Source: Sphingobium bisphenolivorans
GTDB taxonomy: Bacteria; Pseudomonadota; Alphaproteobacteria; Sphingomonadales; Sphingomonadaceae
Direction: 5' to 3'
Length of the DNA: 64,000 nucleotides
Assembly (NCBI RefSeq): GCF_000412635.1
Contig: NZ_ASTG01000001.1
Span: forward strand, 124,001 to 188,000
Every line of letters starts with the position of its first letter. The stretch's first letter is position 1. The notes below the pieces were generated by a model. The model was not told the origin of the DNA. It made no database searches and was given only the letters and a program-made list of their open reading frames with translations. Both the position numbers and the translations under genes were made by a program. Positions 1 to 8,888 of this stretch are shown here, piece by piece.

Positions 1-1188
1 ATTGGTGCCGCGCAGCGCGTCGAGCAGCGAGGTCTTGCCGTGGTCGACATGGCCCATGATCGTGACGACAGGCGCGCGGGGCTGCAGCGTCTCGGGCGCG
101 TCAACCTCGCCATCCATGCCGATTTCGACGTCGGCATCGGACACGCGCTGGATGCGGTGGCCGAATTCCTCGACCAGCAGCTCCGCCGTGTCCTGATCGA
201 TCGGCTGGTTGAGCGTGACGGCAGTGCCCATCTTGAACAGGGCCTTCACCAGGTCCGCGCCCTTTTCGGCCATGCGGTTGGCGAGTTCCTGAACGGTGAT
301 GCTTTCGGGCACGACGACGTCGCGGCTCTGCTTCTCGCGCGGCTGGGCGCCGCCCGAATAATGGGCGCGGCGTTCCTTCTCGCGGGCGCGCTTCAGCGCG
401 GCAAGGCTGCGCGCACGGGCGCTGTCGTCGTCCGACAGGGCACGCGTGACGGTGAGCTTGCCCGCCTGGCGGCGATTGTCGTCGCCACGCTTGGCGCGGT
501 CCGGCTTGGCCGGCTCGGGACGCTTGACCGGCGCAACCGGGGTAAAGCGGCGCGGCGGCGGCATGGTGGAGGTGGGCGCAGCAGCGGGCTTCTGCTCGGC
601 GGCAGCGGCGGGCGCTGCTTCGGCCGGGGCCGCGGCAGGCGCAGCTTCTGCGGCAGGCGCGGCCGGAGCTTCCGGCGCAGGCTCAGGAGCCTTGACGGCT
701 TCCTCGGCCTGACGCGCAACTTCGACCTCGGCAGCTTCGGCGGCCAAGCGGTTTTCCTCGGCGCGGCGCTTTTCTTCCTCGCTCGCCGCCAGACGCTGGG
801 CGTCCTCGCGGCGGCGCGCTTCCTCCAGCGCGTTCATGCGGGCTTCTTCCGCTTCGCGCAGAAGCTTCGCCTGCAACTCCTGACGCGACATCAGGCTCTG
901 CGGCGGCGCGGGGCGCGCGGGGGCAGCCGGCTGCGGCGCACGGGCCTGGGGCTGCTGCGGCGCGGGCGCCGGAGCGCGCGGCGTGGGATCGGCCTGGGGC
1001 TCAACCGCAGGCGCAGCGGCACCGGCTTCACCCGGCTTGCCAAGAATGCGGCGCCGCTTCACCTCAACCACGACCGTATTCTTGCGGCCATGGCTGAACT
1101 GCTGCTGCACCTGGCCGGATTCGACGGTCCGCTTGATGCCCAGCGGCTTGCGGCCCAGAACCGGCTTGTCTTCCTTGCTGTCACTCAT
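1..1188 (-). CDS. infB: Translation initiation factor IF-2, N-terminal part (cut by window edge)
   Basis: IF-2 is the GTPase that delivers initiator tRNA to the 30S subunit. The frame stays open from ATG 1188 to base 1, giving 396 residues without a stop. The first ~50 residues are the basic IF2-associated segment (LGRKPLGIKR, then KRRR). Next comes a long Ala/Pro/Glu-rich low-complexity stretch with a charged helix (about residues 95-170). An IF2_N-type segment (VQELANRMAEKGADLVKALF) follows near residue 310. The GTPase domain opens at the very end with the G1 loop GHVDHGKTS. The long disordered N terminus is usual in alphaproteobacteria. It is the last visible gene of the rimP-nusA operon, 84 nt after ylxR. 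G domain motifs beyond G1 and domains III-IV lie outside the window. Confidence 0.96.
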   Translation of the reverse strand, partial: MSDSKEDKPVLGRKPLGIKRTVESGQVQQQFSHGRKNTVVVEVKRRRILGKPGEAGAAAPAVEPQADPTPRAPAPAPQQPQARAPQPAAPARPAPPQSLMSRQELQAKLLREAEEARMNALEEARRREDAQRLAASEEEKRRAEENRLAAEAAEVEVARQAEEAVKAPEPAPEAPAAPAAEAAPAAAPAEAAPAAAAEQKPAAAPTSTMPPPRRFTPVAPVKRPEPAKPDRAKRGDDNRRQAGKLTVTRALSDDDSARARSLAALKRAREKERRAHYSGGAQPREKQSRDVVVPESITVQELANRMAEKGADLVKALFKMGTAVTLNQPIDQDTAELLVEEFGHRIQRVSDADVEIGMDGEVDAPETLQPRAPVVTIMGHVDHGKTSLLDALRGTN

Positions 1189-1272
1189 ACGACTGAACTG
1201 TACCCTTCACATCATCCCGACCGGCAAGGCCCGTCGGCGCCTTATTCCCAATAACTGCCACCAACAGGCTGC

Positions 1273-1929
1273 TCAGGCACCCGGCGCATCGGCGGAGTCC
1301 TGCTCCCCATGCACCGGCGCTCCGTTAGCGCAACCCAGATAGCTTTCCAAGCGGCCTATGGCCGAACGCAGACGCGACGCCGCACGCGAGTCGGTCACTG
1401 CGATATGGACGACATTGTCCCGCCCCATTGCCATAGATAGGGCGTGTCGGTCCACAGGCAAGGTGATGCCGGCCAAATCGGTGCCTTCGGCCTCTTGTCC
1501 AACGCGGTATGCTTGGTCGAGCTTGCGATTGCCGTCCGCAGCCGCATCGGCGGCATGGAGCAGCAGCTGGACCTGGCCCTTGCGACAGGCGACGTCGATC
1601 TTTTCAGAGCCGGTGAGGACCATGGAAGCCTTCGCTTCCAGTCCGAGGCGGTCGAGCAGCGCCTTGCGCAGCCCGTCCTCTATGAGGGCCGGCAGCGTGT
1701 CCGGGATTTGCAGATCACCGGTTTTGAACGCGCGAGCGAGCGCGCCCTTGAGCTTGCCCTTGGCGAGGGCCTGTTCAAGTTCGGCGCGCGACACGCCGAT
1801 CCAGGCGCCCCGCCCCGGAGCCTTGGCGCGGATGTCGGGCAGAATTTCGCCGTTCGGGCCGCAGGCGAGGCGCACCAGCATGTCCGGATCGGCCCGGTCG
1901 CCCGAGAGGATGCATTTGCGTTCGGTCAT
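1273..1929 (-). CDS. YlxR (DUF448) RNA-binding protein with C-terminal L7Ae-like domain
   Basis: This 218-aa protein sits in its conserved place between nusA and infB. Residues ~5-70 are a YlxR domain: RKCILSGDRADPDMLVRL, then PDIRAKAPGRGAWIG, the GRGA turn being typical. Residues ~95-205 look like the L7Ae/L30e fold (ALLDRLGLEAKASMVLTG, later VDRHALSMAMGRDNVVHIAV), so it is a two-domain fusion, as is common in alphaproteobacteria. A longer reading frame extends to 2043, but its extra residues translate a repeat element. The ATG at 1929 precedes the YlxR motif directly and is preferred. A role in RNA binding or RNase P modulation is known only for Gram-positive YlxR relatives; here it is inference. 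Confidence 0.9.
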   Translation of the reverse strand: MTERKCILSGDRADPDMLVRLACGPNGEILPDIRAKAPGRGAWIGVSRAELEQALAKGKLKGALARAFKTGDLQIPDTLPALIEDGLRKALLDRLGLEAKASMVLTGSEKIDVACRKGQVQLLLHAADAAADGNRKLDQAYRVGQEAEGTDLAGITLPVDRHALSMAMGRDNVVHIAVTDSRAASRLRSAIGRLESYLGCANGAPVHGEQDSADAPGA

Positions 1930-1946
1930 GCGGCGCCCTCCCCCGA

Positions 1947-2040
1947 CGAATTCCGTATTCCTGCGAAAACAGGGATCCAGTTCCATCGTGGCGAATATGC
2001 GCGACCTTTGGACTGGGCTCCTGCTGTCGCAGGAGCACGG
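1947..2040. repeat. REP-like intergenic palindrome (GCTCCTG/CAGGAGC family)
   Basis: It lies between the tautomerase stop and the ylxR start. It holds a perfect 7-bp stem at 2017-2023 / 2030-2036 (GCTCCTG/CAGGAGC) and an upstream arm with CCTGCGAAAACAGG. The same GCTCCTGCG...CGCAGGAGC core recurs at 20259-20341 and 23548-23571. Confidence 0.6.
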
Positions 2041-2073
2041 CAATCCATGAGCAATATGGGAGCGCTTAGCCTC

Positions 2074-2307
2074 TCATCGGGAAGTGACCGCAGCATTGGC
2101 GTCCTCCCCTGTGTTGGGCGCATCGCGGTCGGCGATGAGCTGTCCAGCCGAGCCGTAATTTTCCGTCGAGACTTCGGAAATCACCACCTGCACGGCAGAG
2201 GCCGGCTTCCCCAGCCGCTCTACCAGCGACCGGGTGACGTCGGCGACGATCGCCGCCTTCTGTTCACGGGTGGCGTTTCCGGCCAGACGGATATCGACGA
2301 ACGGCAT
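2074..2307 (-). CDS. 4-oxalocrotonate tautomerase-family protein
   Basis: This 77-aa protein begins MPFVDIRLAG. Once Met is removed, Pro1 is the general base characteristic of the tautomerase superfamily. The ~60-residue core (EQKAAIVADVTRSLVERLGKP, then VQVVISEVSTENYG) has the expected beta-alpha-beta shape and fits a 4-OT subunit; the last ~15 residues are a nonconserved tail. It starts 6 nt after nusA stops and is therefore translated with the nusA operon. No aromatic-degradation genes are nearby, so the usual meta-cleavage substrate is not indicated. The substrate is unknown. The family call is secure; a moonlighting or xenobiotic role would be a guess. Confidence 0.88.
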   Translation of the reverse strand: MPFVDIRLAGNATREQKAAIVADVTRSLVERLGKPASAVQVVISEVSTENYGSAGQLIADRDAPNTGEDANAAVTSR

Positions 2308-2313
2308 CTTGGC

Positions 2314-3885
2314 TTACGCTTCCTCACCCTCGAACCAGTGAGCACGGGCGGCCATGATGATCTCATTGCCCTGCTCTTCATTGAGGCCATATTCGGCGAG
2401 AATCCCGCCCTTGTCCTCTTCCTTGTTCTCGCGACGGCGGCGCTGGTCGACGCGCTTCTTGGCGACCAGTTCGTCGGTGGCGAGGTCGGCGAGGTCGTCC
2501 AGCGTCTTGATGCCCGCCTTGCCCAGCGTCACCAGCATGGCTTCGGTGAGGTGCGGCATGTCGGCGAGCGCATCCTCGACGCCGAGCGCCTGACGCTCTT
2601 CGCGGGCGGCGGCTTCGCGGCGGTCGAGCGCCTCCTGCGCGCGGCTCTGCAGTTCGGCGGCAAGGTCTTCGTCGAAACCTTCGATCGCGGCCAGTTCCTC
2701 GACGCCGACATAGGCGACTTCTTCCAGCTCGCCAAAGCCTTCGGCCACCAGCAGCTGCGATAGCGTCTCATCCACGTCCAGCTCGTTCTGGAACAGTTCG
2801 GAACGGGCGACGAATTCCTTCTGGCGCTTCTCGGACGCGTCAGCCTCGGTCATGATGTCGATGGCCTTGCCGGTCAGCTGGCTGGCGAGGCGGACATTCT
2901 GGCCGCGACGACCGATGGCGAGGCTGAGCTGATCGTCGGGGACGACCACTTCGATGCGCTCCTCTTCCTCGTCAATGACGACGCGGGCGACCTGCGCGGG
3001 CTGCAGCGCGTTGACGACGAAGGTCGCGGTATCTTCCGACCAGGGGATGATGTCGATCTTCTCGCCCTGCATTTCCTGCACGACGGCCTGCACGCGGCTG
3101 CCCTTCATGCCGACGCAGGCGCCGACCGGATCGATGCTCGAATCGCGGCTGATGACGCCGATCTTGGCGCGGCTGCCCGGATCGCGGGCGGCGGCCTTGA
3201 TCTCGATCACGCCGTCATAGATTTCGGGCACTTCCTGCGCGAAGAGCTTCTTCATGAATTCAGGGTGCGCACGGGACAGGAAAATCTGCGGCCCGCGATT
3301 TTCGCGGCGAACGTTCAGGATCACCGAGCGGATGCGGTCGCCGACGCGGACGACTTCGCGCGGAATCTGCTGGTCGCGGCGGATGACGCCCTCGGCGCGG
3401 CCGAGGTTGACCACGACATGGCCGAACTCGACGGATTTCACGACGCCGGTGATGATCTCGCCCACGCGGTCCTTGAATTCCTCGTGCTGGCGCTCGCGCT
3501 CGGCGTCGCGGACCTTCTGGAAGATCACCTGCTTGGCCGACTGGGCGTCGATGCGGCCCAGATCGATCGGGGGCAGCGGGTCGACGATGAAGTCGCCGAT
3601 CACGGCATCCTTCTTGAGCTTGGCGGCCTGCTTGAGGTCGACCTGCTTGAAATAGTCGTCCACCGCCTCAACTACTTCGACGACGCGCCACAGGCGCAGG
3701 TCGCCGGTGTCCGGGTCCAGCTTGGCGCGGATGTCGTTTTCAGCGCCGTAGCGCGCGCGGGCAGCGCGCTGGATCGCGTCTTCCATCGCCTCGATGACGA
3801 TCGCCTTGTCGATCATCTTCTCGCTGGCGACGCTGTTGGCGATCGCGAGCAGCTCGGCCTTGTTGGCGGAAATGGCGTTGGCCAT
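2314..3885 (-). CDS. nusA: Transcription termination/antitermination factor NusA
   Basis: This 523-aa protein starts MANAISANKAELLAIANSVA. Domains in order: NusA N-terminal RNAP-binding domain (~1-130); S1 (~140-205, with GEIITGVVKSVEFGHVVVNL); KH1 (GACVGMKGSRVQAVV); KH2 (LAIGRRGQNVRLASQLTGK); and two C-terminal helix-hairpin-helix repeats (~365-515). The repeats are the acidic modules found in proteobacteria that bind the RNAP alpha C-terminal domain. An upstream in-frame extension to 3957 overlaps rimP and carries no homology, so the ATG at 3885 is used. It follows rimP by 13 nt. Confidence 0.97.
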   Translation of the reverse strand: MANAISANKAELLAIANSVASEKMIDKAIVIEAMEDAIQRAARARYGAENDIRAKLDPDTGDLRLWRVVEVVEAVDDYFKQVDLKQAAKLKKDAVIGDFIVDPLPPIDLGRIDAQSAKQVIFQKVRDAERERQHEEFKDRVGEIITGVVKSVEFGHVVVNLGRAEGVIRRDQQIPREVVRVGDRIRSVILNVRRENRGPQIFLSRAHPEFMKKLFAQEVPEIYDGVIEIKAAARDPGSRAKIGVISRDSSIDPVGACVGMKGSRVQAVVQEMQGEKIDIIPWSEDTATFVVNALQPAQVARVVIDEEEERIEVVVPDDQLSLAIGRRGQNVRLASQLTGKAIDIMTEADASEKRQKEFVARSELFQNELDVDETLSQLLVAEGFGELEEVAYVGVEELAAIEGFDEDLAAELQSRAQEALDRREAAAREERQALGVEDALADMPHLTEAMLVTLGKAGIKTLDDLADLATDELVAKKRVDQRRRRENKEEDKGGILAEYGLNEEQGNEIIMAARAHWFEGEEA

Positions 3886-3898
3886 GATCGTTGAACCC

Positions 3899-4423
3899 TT
3901 ATTCTTCGGTTTCGAACTCGTCCGCCCCATCGGAGGAGAGCGGCATACTAGCAGCAATCAATGCGTCGGTCAGTATCAGCTTGGCGTCGCCGACCAGCGC
4001 GAAGGGGATGGCGACCTCGCCGGCCTTCGCATCGGTGAACAGGATATCCTCACCCTCGATCCCGTTCAGGACGCCGCGGAAGCTCTTGCGGCCCGAGACG
4101 GTTTCGGTCGCGGCTATCTTCGCCTCATGCCCCGCCCATTCGAGGAAATCGGTGAGGCGGGTCAGCGGGCGGTCGATCCCGGGCGAGCTGACTTCGAGGC
4201 GATAGGCTTCCTCGATCGGATCGGCTTCGTCGAGCACGTCGGAGAGGCGGCGGGAGATGGTGGCGCAATCCTCGATGACGAGCTGCTTCGTCTCCGGGCG
4301 CTCGGCCATGATCTGGAGCGTATAGTCTTCGCCCGACCCGAACAGCTTGATGCGCACGAGGTCGAAGCCCAAGGCCTTCACCTCCGGTTCGATCAGCGCT
4401 GTCAGTTCGGCGATGTCCGCCAT
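3899..4423 (-). CDS. rimP: Ribosome maturation factor RimP
   Basis: This 174-aa protein is needed for 30S subunit maturation. The N-terminal domain starts LTALIEPEVKALGFDLVRIK. The conserved central segment VIEDCATISRRLSDVLDEADPIEEAYRLEVSSPGIDRPL is intact, ending in the SSPG-DRPL signature that marks the family. The C-terminal Sm-like barrel follows. It is the first gene of the rimP-nusA-tautomerase-ylxR-infB unit and has a good sigma-70 promoter ~100 nt upstream. Confidence 0.96.
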   Translation of the reverse strand: MADIAELTALIEPEVKALGFDLVRIKLFGSGEDYTLQIMAERPETKQLVIEDCATISRRLSDVLDEADPIEEAYRLEVSSPGIDRPLTRLTDFLEWAGHEAKIAATETVSGRKSFRGVLNGIEGEDILFTDAKAGEVAIPFALVGDAKLILTDALIAASMPLSSDGADEFETEE

Positions 4424-4519
4424 GCGTTCTCCAGCAACAAAAAATCATGCAGCTTCCCGATGCCGCAAGCGTTCCTGCTCGCGACCCCGACATGTTTGAC
4501 GATGTAAGGAAGCAAGGGC

Positions 4520-4548
4520 GATATAGTCGCGATGCCGAAAAGCTGCAA
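4520..4548 (-). promoter_or_regulatory. Predicted sigma-70 promoter of the rimP-nusA operon
   Basis: Read on the minus strand: TTGCAG, 17 nt, TATATC. The -35 has four and the -10 five matches to consensus, with optimal spacing, about 100 nt upstream of rimP. The -10 hexamer is at 4520-4525 and the -35 at 4543-4548. Confidence 0.6.
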
Positions 4549-4590
4549 CATTATTCGTGATCGAATATTCCAAGCCTAGAAGGAGACAAT

Positions 4591-5721
4591 ATGCGCCATT
4601 ACGCCCTCACCGCGATGCCGCTGGCGCTTATCGCCTGCTCGGCGGACAATGCCACAGGACAGAATGCCTCGGCCGAGAAGCCGTTCAAGACGTCGGTCAT
4701 CGCCGATTTCGATTCTCCCTGGGCGATGACCTTCCTGCCGGACGGGCGGATGCTGGTGACGGAGAAGGCGGGCGAGATGATCCTGTTCGATCCGAAGAAT
4801 GGGACGAAAATCCCGATCGCGGGCATTCCGAAGGTCGACAGCGCAGGCCAGGGGGCGCTGATGGACGTGGTGCTCGCGCCCGACTTCGGGCAGAACAAGA
4901 CCGTTTATTTCAGCTTTTCCGAGGCAGGGACGGGCGGCAAGGGCGTGGCGCTCGCGACCGGGACGTTCAACCAGGCGAGCGACGGGACCACCAAGCTCGC
5001 CGGCGTGAAGGCGATCTTCCGCGCCAGCCCCTATGTCGAAGGTGATGGCCATTATTCCGGACGCATCGCCTTTTCGCCCGACGGCCAATTTCTGTTCTTC
5101 ACCAATGGCGAGCGGCAGAAGTTCGATCCGGCGCAAGACCCCAAATCCACCCTGGGCAAAGTGTTGCGGCTCAATCTGGACGGCTCGCCCGCAGCGGGCA
5201 ATCCGCTGGCCGCCAAGGGTTTCCATCCGGCGATCTGGTCCTATGGGCATCGTAACCTGCTGGGGATCGCCTTCGACAAGGAGGGGCGGCTGTGGGAGCA
5301 GGAAATGGGGCCAAAGGGCGGGGACGAGGTCAATCTGATCAAGCCCGGCCTCAACTATGGCTATCCCCTCGCCTCCAACGGCAGCCATTATGACGGGCGC
5401 GATATTCCCGACCACAAGCCCGGCGACGGATTCGAGGCGCCGAAGGTCTGGTGGAATCCGGTGATCTCGCCGGCTGGGCTTGCCTATTATTCGGGCGACC
5501 TGTTCCCGCAGTGGAAAGATTCGCTGTTCATCGGCGGACTATCGAGCGCGTCGCTGATCCGGGTGAAGCTGGACGGGGAAAAGGCGTCCAAGGCCGATCA
5601 GTGGGACATGAGCGCGCGGATACGCGACGTCGAACAAGGGCCGGATGGGGCGCTGTGGGTGCTGGAGGACGGCGCCTATGGATCGCAGGGACGATTGCTG
5701 AAGCTGACGCCTGCAACATAA
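4591..5721 (+). CDS. PQQ-dependent sugar dehydrogenase (soluble aldose dehydrogenase family), lipoprotein
   Basis: This 376-aa six-bladed beta-propeller belongs to the GSDH/sorbosone dehydrogenase family, which oxidises aldoses with PQQ in the periplasm. A lipobox ending in Cys16 (LALIAC) indicates a lipoprotein. Family segments are visible: PWAMTFLPDGRMLVTEKAGE, GQGALMDVVLAPDFGQNKTV, HYSGRIAFSPDG, SYGHRNLLGIAFD and EMGPKGGDEVN; the SYGHRN-GIA block holds the active-site region. An AGGAGAC ribosome site sits 5-10 nt before ATG 4591. It is monocistronic, divergent from rimP and followed by a repeat. Whether the organism makes PQQ cannot be told here. Confidence 0.9.
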   Translation: MRHYALTAMPLALIACSADNATGQNASAEKPFKTSVIADFDSPWAMTFLPDGRMLVTEKAGEMILFDPKNGTKIPIAGIPKVDSAGQGALMDVVLAPDFGQNKTVYFSFSEAGTGGKGVALATGTFNQASDGTTKLAGVKAIFRASPYVEGDGHYSGRIAFSPDGQFLFFTNGERQKFDPAQDPKSTLGKVLRLNLDGSPAAGNPLAAKGFHPAIWSYGHRNLLGIAFDKEGRLWEQEMGPKGGDEVNLIKPGLNYGYPLASNGSHYDGRDIPDHKPGDGFEAPKVWWNPVISPAGLAYYSGDLFPQWKDSLFIGGLSSASLIRVKLDGEKASKADQWDMSARIRDVEQGPDGALWVLEDGAYGSQGRLLKLTPAT

Positions 5722-5728
5722 GATCATC

Positions 5729-5813
5729 TCATTCCCGCCTAGGCGGGAATCCATCTCCTGACCTTGCATGAAGGCTTCCCAGCGAGATGGTTTCCCGCCT
5801 TCGCGGGAACGAC
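5729..5813. repeat. REP/BIME-like inverted repeat pair (CATTCCCGCC family)
   Basis: Two small palindromes, ATTCCCGCCTAGGCGGGAAT and TTTCCCGCCTTCGCGGGAA, flank an outer inverted repeat CCATCTC...GAGATGG. The whole element can fold as a cruciform. It lies in the convergent gap between the sugar dehydrogenase and pyrG. Confidence 0.75.
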
Positions 5814-5821
5814 GATAAATG

Positions 5822-5847
5822 AAAAACGGGGCCATGTCGGCCCCGTT
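5822..5847 (-). terminator. Rho-independent terminator of pyrG
   Basis: A 9-bp GC-rich stem, AACGGGGCC/GGCCCCGTT (5825-5833 / 5839-5847), with a 5-nt loop. On the minus strand it is followed by a T run, starting 4 nt after the pyrG stop codon. Confidence 0.85.
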
Positions 5848-5851
5848 CCTC

Positions 5852-7483
5852 TTACACCAACCGGCTTTGCTTGACCGCCGCTTCGATGAAGCTGGCGAAG
5901 AGCGGATGCGGGTCGAAGGGCTTGGACTTGAGTTCCGGGTGGAACTGCACGCCGACAAACCAGGGGTGGTCGGGCCGCTCCACGATCTCCGGCAGGGTGC
6001 CGTCCGGCGACATGCCCGAGAAGATCAGCCCGCCCTTCTCCAGCGGTTCGCGATAGCCGGCGTTCACCTCATAGCGGTGACGGTGACGCTCGCTGATATC
6101 GGTCGCGTTGTAGATGCCCGCGACGACGCTGTTGCCGGTGAGCTTGGCGGGATAGGCGCCCAGACGCATGGTGCCGCCCAGATCGGTCTCGGCGGTGCGC
6201 TTCTGCAGGCCCTCGCTGCTCATCCATTCGGTGATGAGGCCGACGACCGGCTCACTGGTTTCGCCGAATTCGGTGGTCGAGGCATGCTCGATACCAGCGG
6301 TGTTCCGCGCGCCCTCAATGCAGGCCATCTGCATGCCGAGGCAGATGCCGAAGAAGGGCACGTTGCGTTCACGGGCGAAACGGACCGAGGCGATCTTGCC
6401 CTCCGAGCCGCGAACGCCGAAGCCGCCGGGGACGAGGATGCCGTGCATCGGCTCCAGGCTGGCGACAAGATCGTCGCCCTTCTCGAACAATTCGGCATCG
6501 ATCCACTTGATGTTGACCTTCACCCGATTGGCGAGGCCGCCATGGTGCAGCGCCTCGTGGAGCGATTTGTAGGCGTCGAGCAGGCCGACATATTTGCCGA
6601 CCACGCCGATCGTGACCTCGCCCTCCGGATTGAGCTGGCGGTCCATGATGTCGTCCCAGCGTTCCAGCTCGGGCGCGGGCGCGTCCGTGATGCCGAAGGC
6701 GCGCAGGACTTCCTGGTCAAGGCCCTCGTCATGATATTGCTGGGGCACGGCATAGATGCTGCTCGCGTCGAGCGCGGGAATGACCGCTTCGGGGCGGACG
6801 TTGCAGAAAAGCGCGATCTTGCGGCGCTCGCTCTCCGGCAGCGGCTTTTCGCAGCGGCAGAGCAGAATGTCGGGCTGGATGCCGAGCGAGGTCAGTTCGC
6901 GGACGCTATGCTGGGTCGGCTTGGTCTTAAGCTCGCCCGCCGCCGCGATATAGGGGACCAGCGTCACATGGACGAAGATCGACTGGCCGCGATCGAGGTC
7001 GTTATGCAGCTGGCGGATCGCCTCCATGAAGGGGAGCGATTCGATATCCCCGACCGTGCCGCCGATTTCGCACAGGACGAAATCCAGATCCTCGGTGTCG
7101 GCGAGCGCGAATGCCTTGATCTCGTCGGTGACGTGCGGGATCACCTGGACTGTCGCGCCGAGATAGTCGCCGCGCCGCTCGCGCTGGATGATGGTTTGAT
7201 ACACCCGGCCCTGCGTCACATTGTCCGACTGACGCGCGGAAACGCCGGTGAAGCGCTCATAATGGCCCAAGTCGAGGTCGGTTTCCGCCCCGTCGTCGGT
7301 CACATAGACTTCGCCATGCTGATACGGGCTCATCGTGCCCGGATCGACGTTGAGATAGGGGTCGAATTTCCGAATGCGCACACGGAAACCTCGCGCCTGC
7401 AGCAGAGCTGCAAGCGAAGCGGCCATCAGGCCTTTGCCAAGCGAGGAAACCACGCCGCCGGTGATGAAAATATACCGCGCCAT
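5852..7483 (-). CDS. pyrG: CTP synthase
   Basis: This 543-aa enzyme converts UTP to CTP using glutamine and ATP. The synthase domain begins [18 protein letters not shown], with its P-loop-like SLGKG. The class I glutamine amidotransferase domain (~295-540) has the catalytic Cys in FGICLGMQ and the His-Glu pair in VQFHPE. Length is typical (E. coli 545). It is downstream of tpiA and secG in the same direction, but a possible terminator between secG and pyrG suggests partly independent expression. Confidence 0.98.
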   Translation of the reverse strand: MARYIFITGGVVSSLGKGLMAASLAALLQARGFRVRIRKFDPYLNVDPGTMSPYQHGEVYVTDDGAETDLDLGHYERFTGVSARQSDNVTQGRVYQTIIQRERRGDYLGATVQVIPHVTDEIKAFALADTEDLDFVLCEIGGTVGDIESLPFMEAIRQLHNDLDRGQSIFVHVTLVPYIAAAGELKTKPTQHSVRELTSLGIQPDILLCRCEKPLPESERRKIALFCNVRPEAVIPALDASSIYAVPQQYHDEGLDQEVLRAFGITDAPAPELERWDDIMDRQLNPEGEVTIGVVGKYVGLLDAYKSLHEALHHGGLANRVKVNIKWIDAELFEKGDDLVASLEPMHGILVPGGFGVRGSEGKIASVRFARERNVPFFGICLGMQMACIEGARNTAGIEHASTTEFGETSEPVVGLITEWMSSEGLQKRTAETDLGGTMRLGAYPAKLTGNSVVAGIYNATDISERHRHRYEVNAGYREPLEKGGLIFSGMSPDGTLPEIVERPDHPWFVGVQFHPELKSKPFDPHPLFASFIEAAVKQSRLV

Positions 7484-7544
7484 GGGAGGGGAGGCTTAGC
7501 CTTTTACAAACAAGTTGGGCAAGCGCGCGAATCCACGCGCGAGC

Positions 7545-7572
7545 AAAAAAAGTGACGAACGGTAAGCCGTTC
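7545..7572 (-). terminator. Possible terminator/attenuator between secG and pyrG
   Basis: Minus strand: GAACGG-CTTA-CCGTTC stem-loop, then GTCAC and seven T. The 6-bp stem overlaps the secG stop codon, which is unusual, so it may only partly terminate. Confidence 0.5.
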
Positions 7573-7972
7573 AGTTGGCGAGCGGAACCGCGCCGTTCGA
7601 GGCAGGGGCCTGCGCCGGAGCCTGCGCGTTGCTGCTCGCCGCCCCGGCAGCGCCGGCCAGCGGATCATTGCTGGTCGCCGGTGCCGGCCCCTGTGCCGGA
7701 GCCGTCGGCGCCTGCTTCACCAGCGAGGTGTCGATATCGCTCGGCCGGTGCTGAACCGAGGCGATGACCGCGAGAACGATCGAGAGCGAGACGAAGACGG
7801 TCGCCAGGATCGTGGTCGAGCGGGTCAGGAAATCCGCCGCGCCGCGCGCCGACATGAAGCCCGCCGGGCTGCCGCCCACGCCCAGACCGCCGCCTTCCGA
7901 CTTCTGCATCAGGATGACAGTGACCAGCAGCGCGGCGACTATGGCCTGCACAACGAGGATGAAGGTGAACAT
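7571..7972 (-). CDS. secG: Preprotein translocase subunit SecG
   Basis: This 133-aa subunit of SecYEG has two transmembrane helices: MFTFILVVQAIVAALLVTVIL at the N terminus and a second near residues 55-75. Between them lies the conserved cytoplasmic segment MQKSEGGGLGVGGSPAGFMSARG. The C-terminal ~55 residues are an Ala/Pro/Gln-rich tail, common in alphaproteobacterial SecG and not needed for function. It is encoded beside tpiA, the usual arrangement. Confidence 0.93.
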   Translation of the reverse strand: MFTFILVVQAIVAALLVTVILMQKSEGGGLGVGGSPAGFMSARGAADFLTRSTTILATVFVSLSIVLAVIASVQHRPSDIDTSLVKQAPTAPAQGPAPATSNDPLAGAAGAASSNAQAPAQAPASNGAVPLAN

Positions 7973-8047
7973 GCGACGGTTTCAGTCCGGTAGTGGGTGC
8001 GTTGCCGCGCACATAGCGAGGAAGGATGCCGGGGGCAACCGGCACGC

Positions 8048-8143
8048 TTCACCCAAAGAGCCCCCCGTTCGTTTCGAGCGCAGGCGAGAAGCCATTCCTG
8101 CGCCAGGCGCGTCTCGACTTCGCTCGAAGCGAACGGCTGTGAA
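8048..8143. repeat. REP-like inverted repeat (CGTTCG...TTCGAGCG family)
   Basis: Outer arms TTCAC...GTGAA and inner arms CCGTTCGTTTCGAGCG / CGCTCGAAGCGAACGG enclose a GTCTCGACTTCG segment. It fills the gap between tpiA and secG. A sequence-related copy is at 46905-46974 between rpsB and tsf. Confidence 0.7.
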
Positions 8144-8147
8144 CTGA

Positions 8148-8888
8148 CTATCCCGCCGCCGCGATGATCGGCGCAAATTTCTCTGCAGTCAGGCTGGCGC
8201 CGCCGACAAGGCCGCCGTCGACATCGGCCAGCGCCATCAGTTCGGCTGCATTGTCGCCATTCATCGATCCCCCATAGAGGATGCGCATCGCGTCCGCCTG
8301 TCCGCCGATGCGGCTCGCCAGCGAGGCACGCAAAGCGGCGTGCATCGCAGCCACCGCTTCCATCGTCGGAATGCGGCCCGTGCCGATCGCCCAGATCGGT
8401 TCATAGGCGATCGCGAGCCAGTCCGCAGCCGCCCCCTCCGGCAGCGAAGCCAGCAGCTGCGCGGACACGACGCTCTCCGCATCGCCGGCATCGCGCACGT
8501 CCAGGCTTTCGCCGACGCAGAGGATGACCTTGAGGCCCGCCGCCTTGGCCGCAAACGCCTTGGCCGCGACATGCTCGTCGGTTTCGCCCTGCGCCTCGCG
8601 GCGCTCGCTATGGCCGACGATGATCCATTCCGCGCCTGCTTCCGCCAGCATTTCCGCCGACAGGCAGCCGGTATGAGCGCCGCTCGCATTCATGTGGCAG
8701 TCCTGCCCGCCGATGAACGCCGCGCCCTTGCGCTCCGCCGCCGCCATGATGAGCGTCGCGGGAACGCACAGCCCGACTTCCACGGCCGGATGCTCGGCGG
8801 CGACACGGCCAATGGCTTCCACCTCAGCCAACTGGGCCTTGAGGCCGTTCATCTTCCAGTTACCGACAACCAGCTTCCGCCTGCTCAC
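8148..8888 (-). CDS. tpiA: Triose-phosphate isomerase
   Basis: This 246-aa glycolytic/gluconeogenic TIM barrel interconverts DHAP and glyceraldehyde-3-phosphate. Visible catalytic residues are Lys in GNWKMN, His in VGHSERR and Glu in AYEPIWAIGTG; the phosphate-binding YGGSMNGDNA and GLVGGASL segments are also present. It starts with GTG at 8888, preceded by a GGGG-type ribosome site. It is divergent from the isomerase gene at 9100. Confidence 0.97.
   Translation of the reverse strand: MSRRKLVVGNWKMNGLKAQLAEVEAIGRVAAEHPAVEVGLCVPATLIMAAAERKGAAFIGGQDCHMNASGAHTGCLSAEMLAEAGAEWIIVGHSERREAQGETDEHVAAKAFAAKAAGLKVILCVGESLDVRDAGDAESVVSAQLLASLPEGAAADWLAIAYEPIWAIGTGRIPTMEAVAAMHAALRASLASRIGGQADAMRILYGGSMNGDNAAELMALADVDGGLVGGASLTAEKFAPIIAAAG

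Noticed and set aside
40-1254. 404-aa open frame on the plus strand over infB
   Set aside because: It is the antisense of IF-2, whose minus-strand product has clear family motifs; long antisense frames are expected in high-GC DNA with few stops.
1930-2043. Extension of YlxR upstream of ATG 1929
   Set aside because: The extra 38 residues translate a REP-like element.
5819-7555. 578-aa plus-strand frame over pyrG
   Set aside because: Antisense of CTP synthase, no recognisable domain.
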